Shown here piece after piece: positions 7,819 to 12,956 of a stretch of 12,956 bases of DNA (its first letter is position 1; the number at the start of each line of letters is the position of its first letter). Below the pieces are notes generated by a model. The model did not search any database and was not told the origin of the DNA. It saw only the letters and a list, made by a program, of their open reading frames with translations. The stretch lies in contig MHEL01000014.1 of the NCBI GenBank assembly GCA_001803815.1, positions 1-12,956 of the forward strand, read 5' to 3'. The DNA is from Nitrospirae bacterium RBG_19FT_COMBO_42_15. GTDB lineage: Bacteria > Nitrospirota > CAKKRA01 > 9FT-COMBO-42-15. A program made the translations under genes and the position numbers.

Positions 7819-8856
7819 ATGATTCGGGTACTGATTGTAGACGACTCCAATGTCTTTTCTGACATCCTTACAAAGATACTTCAATCTGATATTGATATAA
7901 AGGTTATTGGCAGGGCTGTCAACGGCATAGAGGCTGTAAATTTTACTGAGAGGCTTAAGCCTGATGTTATTACAATGGATATACAGATGCCTTTAATGGG
8001 CGGGGTAGAGGCAACAGATAAAATAATGAGAAGACATCCGACTCCTATAATTGTCCTTTCTTCTTATGTAAATAAAAAAGAGATGAATGTCTGTTTTGAT
8101 GCGCTGAAGTCAGGCGCGGTTGATGTAATGGAAAAGCCTACAGGGACGACGCTTTTAGATTATCAGGAGATAGAAGACGATCTGATAAAAAGGGTTAAGA
8201 TCGCTGCTGGTGTAAAGGTATTTTCGCATTTTAATTTAAGCAAGGGTTCAACAGACCGAGGGCCTGAAATTCCAAAGGTTGCCGCAGCCAAAAAACAAAA
8301 GACTAAGATTGTTGTAATTGGCGCATCAACAGGCGGACCAATTGCAATTAATACCATTCTATCTGCCTTACAGCCTCACTTTTCAGTGCCTTGCGTGCTT
8401 GTTCAGCATATTGCAAAAGGTTTTTTAGAGGGATTTGTTAATTGGCTTGATAAAGAATGCGGCATAAAGGTCAAGATTGCCGCGGCTAATGAACGTTTAG
8501 AGGCTGGTGTCGCTTATTTTCCTCCTGAGGATTATCATCTGAAATTTTATAAAAATGGGACTGTGCAGCTTTATAATGCTCCTCCCTATGACAGCCACAG
8601 ACCTTCAATAACCTTAATCATGAAGGCCGCGGCAGAGGTTTATGGCTCTGGCGTTTTGGGTGTCCTGCTTACCGGCATGGGAAAGGATGGAGCAGAAGGA
8701 CTTAAATCTATCAAGTCTGCAGGCGGCAGGACAATTGTTCAGGATGAGGAAACAAGCGCAGTATTCGGCATGCCTAAAGAGGCAATAGAAAATAATGCCG
8801 CCGACCATGTACTTCCTATAAACAGGATTGCAAAACAGATAATGGATATGGTTTAA
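7819..8856 (+). CDS. cheB: Receptor-glutamate methylesterase CheB (WspF-like)
   Basis: Removes methyl groups from receptor glutamates and deamidates glutamines when phosphorylated by CheA, opposing CheR. The 345 residues match the normal family length. The receiver (about 1-125) has D9/D10 in VLIVDDS, phospho-acceptor D54 in ITMDIQMP, S81 (VLSSY) and K107 (EKPTG). A linker of about 35 residues precedes the esterase domain (about 162-345). The esterase triad is S170 in GASTGGP, H197 in VQHIAKGF and D290 in TGMGKDGAEG, so the enzyme should be active. The ATG follows the cheA stop by one base, and AAGGAGA (7802-7808) lies about 10 bases upstream inside cheA, indicating tight co-expression with the kinase. 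In Pseudomonas Wsp the equivalent, WspF, holds the system off, and its loss locks the cyclase on. The same role is inferred here. Confidence 0.96.
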   Translation: MIRVLIVDDSNVFSDILTKILQSDIDIKVIGRAVNGIEAVNFTERLKPDVITMDIQMPLMGGVEATDKIMRRHPTPIIVLSSYVNKKEMNVCFDALKSGAVDVMEKPTGTTLLDYQEIEDDLIKRVKIAAGVKVFSHFNLSKGSTDRGPEIPKVAAAKKQKTKIVVIGASTGGPIAINTILSALQPHFSVPCVLVQHIAKGFLEGFVNWLDKECGIKVKIAAANERLEAGVAYFPPEDYHLKFYKNGTVQLYNAPPYDSHRPSITLIMKAAAEVYGSGVLGVLLTGMGKDGAEGLKSIKSAGGRTIVQDEETSAVFGMPKEAIENNAADHVLPINRIAKQIMDMV

Positions 8857-8859
8857 AAT

Positions 8860-10281
8860 ATGCCAAATGAATTAATATTGATTGTAGAAGACAGCCGCAC
8901 ATGGCTGCAGGCTATTGAGATGAGCCTGAACAAGGAAGGTTTCCGTGTAATTACTGCAAAAGACGCCCTTGAAGGGTATCATAAGGTAATTACAGAATCC
9001 CCTGATTTAATCATATCTGATATAAACCTCCCTGAATTAAACGGCTACCAATTCTGCAGGCTTATAAAAAATGAAAGCACTACCTCCTATATACCTGTTA
9101 TACTTCTGACAAGCCTTGGCCAGAAGCAGGACAGGTTTTGGGGTCTAAAGGCAGGCGCAGACAGATATATCTTAAAGGATACTTCAATGGATACGCTTAT
9201 AAAAGAGGTTAAAACCCTGATAGATGAAAAAATTGGTAAGATAAAGAGGAAGCAGCCCCAATCAGCAGGCGGTGATATGAAGGATGCTACTATAATGTCA
9301 AGGGTGAATTATCTGTTTGACAAGCTGCTTTTTGAGTCAACAATAATGGGCGAGATTAAGAATCTTGCAACTTTGGTTAATGACAGGACAATGCTTTTAA
9401 ATGAATTCTTTAAGATAATGACAGCGCTCCTTGATTACAAGGCATCAGGCCTTTTGATAATATCTGAAGACAATACTGTCTTATATCTGGATTTAAAGGA
9501 TGGTATGCTAAGTGATGAGAATATAAAAGCTGTTAAGGATGCTTATTCTAATGATATTAAGATTGAAATAATCAGCGGTATGGAATATAATGATAAAAAA
9601 ATGAATATGCCGTATTATATAGGCAGTAGCCTGAAAATACAAAATGAGCGAGTCGGCGATATCTTTATATTTAATGACAGGGAATATGACATAAATAACA
9701 GAAATACACTATCATTAGTCGGGAAAGAGCTTGCTGTTGTTGTAAAGCTGATGCTTTTATACGAGGAGAATGAGAGGCTTTCTATTACAGATGGACTTAC
9801 TAAGGCATATAACAGGCGCTATTTCAACATTCAGATTGAAAAGGAGTTTGAAAAGGTAAAGAGGTATAATTCAAAACTTGCCCTTATTATGCTTGATATT
9901 GACCATTTCAAATTATTGAATGATAACCATGGCCATCAGCAGGGCGATATTGTTTTAATCCATCTGGCAAGGATATTAAAAGAGAATATGAGAGGTATTG
10001 ATTTTATTGCAAGATACGGCGGTGAGGAATTTGTAGTACTGATGTCAGGCGCGGATAAAAATGAGGGCGCTATTGTTGCAGAGAAGCTAAGAAAAAAGAT
10101 TGAAGCGTATCCATTCCCGGCATTACAAAAAGGCGCAGAGCCTTTGAAAACAACAATAAGTCTTGGTGTTGCAGAGTATTCTGCTGACATGAATTCAACT
10201 GATGACTTAGTAAAATATGCTGACAGCGCACTGTATAAGGCAAAAGAAGATGGAAGAAACAGGGTGAAGATGCATGAATAG
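8860..10281 (+). CDS. Response-regulator diguanylate cyclase, REC-GAF-like-GGDEF (WspR-like output)
   Basis: Makes cyclic di-GMP from two GTP when its receiver is phosphorylated. The receiver spans about residues 1-125, with E10/D11, phospho-acceptor D54 (IISDINLP), T84 and K106. Residues about 140-305 form a GAF-like region with the pattern LLNEFFKIMTALLDYKASG...VGDIFIFND, followed by a short coiled segment YEENERLSITDGLT. The GGDEF domain (about 306-470) has metal-binding D346, the substrate site GGEEF (387-391) and, five residues before it, RGID (378-381), a canonical RxxD inhibitory site. It should therefore be an active, product-inhibited cyclase. Pseudomonas WspR is shorter (about 350 residues) and has no inserted GAF-like domain, so a second input such as a small ligand is possible. 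The gene starts three bases after cheB with no clear ribosome site, which suggests translational re-initiation. No separate CheY is present, so this is the cluster's output. Confidence 0.93.
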   Translation: MPNELILIVEDSRTWLQAIEMSLNKEGFRVITAKDALEGYHKVITESPDLIISDINLPELNGYQFCRLIKNESTTSYIPVILLTSLGQKQDRFWGLKAGADRYILKDTSMDTLIKEVKTLIDEKIGKIKRKQPQSAGGDMKDATIMSRVNYLFDKLLFESTIMGEIKNLATLVNDRTMLLNEFFKIMTALLDYKASGLLIISEDNTVLYLDLKDGMLSDENIKAVKDAYSNDIKIEIISGMEYNDKKMNMPYYIGSSLKIQNERVGDIFIFNDREYDINNRNTLSLVGKELAVVVKLMLLYEENERLSITDGLTKAYNRRYFNIQIEKEFEKVKRYNSKLALIMLDIDHFKLLNDNHGHQQGDIVLIHLARILKENMRGIDFIARYGGEEFVVLMSGADKNEGAIVAEKLRKKIEAYPFPALQKGAEPLKTTISLGVAEYSADMNSTDDLVKYADSALYKAKEDGRNRVKMHE

Positions 10282-10301
10282 ATTTGAAAGGGGATTGATA
10301 G

Positions 10302-11141
10302 GTGGCTTTAAGGGTCGGCGAGATAAATTATTCAAATTGCATTCCAATATTTTATACATTAAAAAAGAGGCATCACTGTGCAGACTATACCTTTATACAG
10401 GGCATACCGTCTGAACTTAATCAACTTATTTCTGATTGCAGAATAGATATAAGTCCATCATCCTCAATTGAATATGCAATAAATCCTGAAAAATATCTTA
10501 TACTCCCAGAACTCTCAATAAGCTCTATAAAGAGGGTGGAAAGTATATTACTATTCTCTCAATTCAGGATTGAGGAGCTGAATAATAAGAAAATCGGCCT
10601 GACAAAGGCATCAGCTACTTCAACAGTATTATTAAAGATACTGCTTAAAAGATTATACGGCTATAGCAATACATTTATTGATACAGAGGAGAGACTTGAA
10701 GAGGGGCTAAAGAAATATCCTGCCTATCTATTGATTGGTGATGAGGCGCTGAATGAAAATATTAATAAAAATGGATTATTTGTTTATGACTTGGGTGAAC
10801 TCTGGTATAATCTGACAGGCAAGCCCTTTGTATATGCCCTGTGGTTAGTAAGAAAGGAATCAGTATCATCCCAAAAAGGGCTTATCATCCAGTTTTATAA
10901 AGACCTGTTGTCTTCAAGAAACGAGGCGTATAAAAATCTTGTTAATATTGCAAATGATGTAAATTTATATAATAATATTGGCTCAGAGAGGCTCATCAGA
11001 TACTGGCAGACAATTTCTTATGATTTGACCAAAAAACATATTGAGGGGCTTTTGGAGTTCTATAATTATAGTAAAGTAGAAAATATAATAAAAAAGGTTC
11101 CGGAATTGAATTTCTTTACCGCGTTAGAGAAAAATCTCTAA
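10302..11141 (+). CDS. mqnA: Chorismate dehydratase MqnA (futalosine menaquinone pathway)
   Basis: MqnA dehydrates chorismate to 3-enolpyruvoylbenzoate, the first step of the futalosine route to menaquinone, in the cytoplasm. The 279-residue protein shows the family pattern from end to end. It has the opening RVGEINYSNCIPIFY, in which N12 aligns with the asparagine of the LNCLP motif typical of MqnA. GIPSELNQLISDCRIDISPS, VESILLFSQFRIEEL, ATSTVLLKILLKRLYG, YLLIGDEAL and DLGELWYNLTGKPFVYALW follow. The fold is that of a periplasmic-binding-protein-like two-lobe enzyme without a signal peptide. GTG start with AAAGGGG (10287-10293) eight bases upstream. It begins 20 bases after the cyclase stop and so is probably in the same transcript. 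No mqnB, C, D or E is in view. A regulatory or sensor role for a paralogue cannot be excluded, but the conserved motifs favour an enzyme. Confidence 0.9.
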   Translation: MALRVGEINYSNCIPIFYTLKKRHHCADYTFIQGIPSELNQLISDCRIDISPSSSIEYAINPEKYLILPELSISSIKRVESILLFSQFRIEELNNKKIGLTKASATSTVLLKILLKRLYGYSNTFIDTEERLEEGLKKYPAYLLIGDEALNENINKNGLFVYDLGELWYNLTGKPFVYALWLVRKESVSSQKGLIIQFYKDLLSSRNEAYKNLVNIANDVNLYNNIGSERLIRYWQTISYDLTKKHIEGLLEFYNYSKVENIIKKVPELNFFTALEKNL

Positions 11142-11174
11142 CAGGGGTTACGCCGGATTAGAAAGGAGAGGGAA

Positions 11175-12518
11175 ATGCTTTTTCAAGTTATACGATATAT
11201 TCTAATAATATTATTATTTTCAATGATGGTTACAAAACCATTTTCTCTTTATGCACAAACACTATCAGCTAATGCAGATTTATCAAAAGAGCTTGCCATA
11301 GATGAGTGTGTTGAGATTGCATTAAAGAATCATCCAACACTAAAGGCAGCAGAGGCCTCTTTTGATGCAAGCAGAAGCCAGGTATGGGAGGGCAGGTCAG
11401 CCTATTTTCCGCAGGTAAACATTACAACAGGTTATTCTGAAAATTATTCAACAAGCACAACATTAAAAAAGGATACGGAAACTAAGGCCTATGCAACTAC
11501 ATTAAGCGTTAATCAGAAGATATACGATTTTGAGAGGACTGGCTCTGCTGTTGATTCTGCAAAGGCAAACAGGGAAGCAACTGAAAAAGAATTTGATAAA
11601 GCCAGGAACGACATCATTTTAAAGGTAAAAGAATCATATTTTATCCTCCTGCAGTCAAAAAAGATGATTGGCGTAAGTGAGGTGATTTTAAATCAGGCAA
11701 AGGCGCATCTAAAAAGGGCAAAGGCATTCTTTGAGGTTGGCACAAGGCCAAAGTTTGATGTTACACAGGCCGAGGTAGAGCTTAATAATGCTAATCTGAA
11801 TTTACAAAAGGCAAGGCACTCTTTTAGCATTGCAAGGATAACGCTTAGCAACAGCATGGGGCTTCCGCCTGACAGGGAGATAAAGATAAAAGATGTTCTT
11901 TTTACTGAAAGGCTTTATCCTGTAATAGATGATGCTGTTAAAGAGGCTATTGATGCAAGGCCGGATATAAAACAGATCAATGCAAAGATAGATGGCGGAA
12001 GGGCTGGTGTTCGGGGCGCAATAGCCGGCTTTCTGCCGATAATCAGCGCTAATGGTTCATACACATGGCAGGATGGGGATTTTATAATAAAAGATTCTCC
12101 AATAGTTGGAACAGACACTAAGACGCCTCAGGAAAACTACTGGGGCTGGGGGGTTACGGTAACCCTTCCCTTATTTGAGGGATTTTTGACAACTGCAAAG
12201 GTCTCAACAGCAAGGGCAAATCTGAGAAACTTAGAATATCAGAAAGAGAATCTTCAGCAGAATGTAAGGCTTGAGGTTCAACAGGCATATCTTAATTTAG
12301 AGGATGCGAAGACCCGCATATCAGTTATGGAGAGCAGCCTGCAAAAGGCAAAAGAAAACTTTGCTATTGCAGAGGGCAGATACAATGCAGGCGTAAGTTC
12401 ATTAATAGAGGTTACAGATGCCCAGACAGCATTAACAACTGCAGAGACAGAATATACACAGGCATTCTATGATTATCATGTTGCAGCAGCAAGGCTTGAT
12501 AAGGCATTGGGAAGATAG
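11175..12518 (+). CDS. TolC-family outer-membrane efflux/secretion channel
   Basis: Outer-membrane part of a tripartite efflux pump or type I secretion system. An N-terminal signal peptide (hydrophobic stretch 6-19, likely cleavage after SLYA, residue 27) precedes the mature protein, which starts near QTLSANADLSKELAIDEC. Two homologous OEP repeats are visible: about 42-235 and about 250-440. The matching segments FFEVGTRPKFDVTQAEVEL (185-203) and RYNAGVSSLIEVTDAQTAL (402-420) show the internal duplication. Both halves consist of long periplasmic helices with beta segments between them (SAYFPQVNITTGYS; AGFLPIISANGSYTW). The length (447) is normal. ATG start with a strong AAAGGAG (11162-11168) six bases upstream, 33 bases after mqnA. 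It is followed by a periplasmic adaptor gene, the usual partner. The substrate is unknown. It could be export of a matrix component or drug efflux. Confidence 0.93.
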   Translation: MLFQVIRYILIILLFSMMVTKPFSLYAQTLSANADLSKELAIDECVEIALKNHPTLKAAEASFDASRSQVWEGRSAYFPQVNITTGYSENYSTSTTLKKDTETKAYATTLSVNQKIYDFERTGSAVDSAKANREATEKEFDKARNDIILKVKESYFILLQSKKMIGVSEVILNQAKAHLKRAKAFFEVGTRPKFDVTQAEVELNNANLNLQKARHSFSIARITLSNSMGLPPDREIKIKDVLFTERLYPVIDDAVKEAIDARPDIKQINAKIDGGRAGVRGAIAGFLPIISANGSYTWQDGDFIIKDSPIVGTDTKTPQENYWGWGVTVTLPLFEGFLTTAKVSTARANLRNLEYQKENLQQNVRLEVQQAYLNLEDAKTRISVMESSLQKAKENFAIAEGRYNAGVSSLIEVTDAQTALTTAETEYTQAFYDYHVAAARLDKALGR

Positions 12519-12554
12519 GATTCTGCAAATCTGTTTAGATTGAAAAGGTAGATG

Positions 12555-12634
12555 GTCATTCCCGCATGTTTTTAGCGGGAATCCAGTTATTGTAAATTTA
12601 AGAGCCTCTGGATTCCTGCTTTCGCAGGAATGAC
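12555..12634. repeat. Paired-hairpin dispersed repeat (GTCATTCC type) between channel and adaptor genes
   Basis: The left element (12555-12586) begins GTCATTCCCGC and ends GGAATCCAG. The right element (12608-12634) begins CTGGATTCC and ends GGAATGAC, so the two are imperfect inverted copies with a 21-base AT-rich spacer. Each forms its own eight-base-pair hairpin: ATTCCCGC (12558-12565) with GCGGGAAT (12575-12582), loop nine; and ATTCCTGC (12612-12619) with GCAGGAAT (12624-12631), loop TTTC. The stems differ by a compensating C/T and G/A change, consistent with selection for pairing. This is a widespread intergenic palindrome class (REP/MITE-like). No U-tract follows, so it is not a convincing terminator. 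It may stabilise the upstream mRNA end. Confidence 0.8.
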
Positions 12635-12668
12635 AAGAAGTGAAGATGATAAAAAAGGTAATGATAAA

Positions 12669-12956
12669 TTGAACAACAAAAAGAGATTCCTATGGATTGG
12701 AATCATCACAATAATAATTATATTAATCAGCATATCCCTTTACACAAAATGGTCAAAAAGCATCCCTGTAAAGACAGTGACATTAAAAAAGGGCGACCTG
12801 AGGGTAACGGTTTCCGCCACCACCACATCAATAATAAAATCAGAGAACGAGGTAACCTTAAGCGCCCAAAGGATAGGGCGGATAGTATATCTTTCTCTTG
12901 ATGAGGGCGATTATGTAAAAGAAGGCCAGATAGTTTTAAGGCTTGACCTTACAGAA
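12669..12956 (+). CDS. HlyD/RND-type periplasmic adaptor protein (3' end outside window)
   Basis: First 96 codons of a membrane-fusion protein that would link an inner-membrane transporter to the TolC-family channel encoded just upstream. Positively charged MNNKKR is followed by a membrane anchor of about 18 residues (FLWIGIITIIIILISISL). A periplasmic segment then begins SIPVKTVTLKKGDLRVTVSA, typical of RND adaptors. The start of a lipoyl/barrel-sandwich domain is visible, with GRIVYLSLDEGDYVKEGQIV (70-89) and RLDLTE at the window edge. The TTG at 12669 has AAAAAAGGT (12651-12659) nine bases upstream. An in-frame ATG at 12630, inside the preceding repeat, would add 13 polar residues but has no well-placed ribosome site, so TTG is preferred. 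The transporter subunits should lie beyond the window. Family call is good; substrate unknown. Confidence 0.88.
   Translation, partial: MNNKKRFLWIGIITIIIILISISLYTKWSKSIPVKTVTLKKGDLRVTVSATTTSIIKSENEVTLSAQRIGRIVYLSLDEGDYVKEGQIVLRLDLTE

Noticed and set aside
10302-11141. Periplasmic solute-binding protein or ligand sensor for the receptor
   Set aside because: The fold family is similar, but there is no signal peptide and the sequence follows the MqnA motif set throughout.
12558-12631. Intrinsic terminator between channel and adaptor genes
   Set aside because: The hairpins are strong, but neither is followed by a T-run and the downstream gene is a natural partner of the upstream one. Treated as a dispersed repeat instead.
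12692-12901. 69-residue + strand reading frame rich in His/Asn
   Set aside because: It lies inside the periplasmic adaptor gene in another frame. The adaptor frame gives a membrane anchor and lipoyl-domain motifs, while this one has no recognisable pattern or ribosome site.

Overview
The window looks like a low-GC genome of a Gram-negative, probably anaerobic or microaerobic, motile or surface-living bacterium. The Gram-negative call rests on a TolC-family outer-membrane protein with a signal peptide and a periplasmic c-type heme receptor. MqnA implies menaquinone made by the futalosine route. The dispersed repeats (a 'GTCATTCCCGC' type palindrome and an 'NPLPQGE' type repeat), the ATA/AGG/AAG-rich codon use and the TTG/GTG starts would fit Nitrospirota or a low-GC deltaproteobacterial-type lineage. 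This placement is an inference only. Every gene lies on the + strand.

Region 1 (1-1248) is the C-terminal part of a multi-pass membrane protein with about seven TPRs, resembling the TMTC class. A 92-base gap follows, with a candidate sigma70-type promoter (TTGACA, 16 bases, TAAACT).

Region 2 (1341-10281) is a compact chemosensory gene cluster: CheR-TPR methyltransferase, a fused CheW-CheW adaptor, a receptor with a periplasmic CxxCH heme motif, a CheA-REC hybrid kinase without a P2 domain, a CheB methylesterase, and a REC-GAF-like-GGDEF diguanylate cyclase with GGEEF and an RxxD inhibitory site. Its parts match the Pseudomonas Wsp system (WspC, WspB/D, WspA, WspE, WspF, WspR), with no separate CheY and no flagellar genes in view. 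The likely job is to convert a periplasmic heme signal (redox state or gas binding) into cyclic di-GMP. CheR and CheB would adapt the receptor, the CheW fusion would link receptor to kinase, CheA would phosphorylate CheB, its own receiver and the cyclase, and the cyclase would make the second messenger. Genes overlap or are 1-20 bases apart, except for a 66-base gap before cheA. That gap holds a dispersed repeat with a perfect G-quadruplex motif, a competing hairpin and the apparent cheA ribosome-binding site.

Region 3 (10302-12956) continues in the same direction with mqnA, a TolC-family outer-membrane channel, a double-hairpin repeat, and the first 96 codons of an HlyD/RND-type periplasmic adaptor that runs off the window. 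No convincing intrinsic terminator is seen from 1341 to the end, so the whole stretch could be co-transcribed.

No RNA genes, CRISPR arrays, insertion sequences or gene-free stretches over 300 bases were seen.
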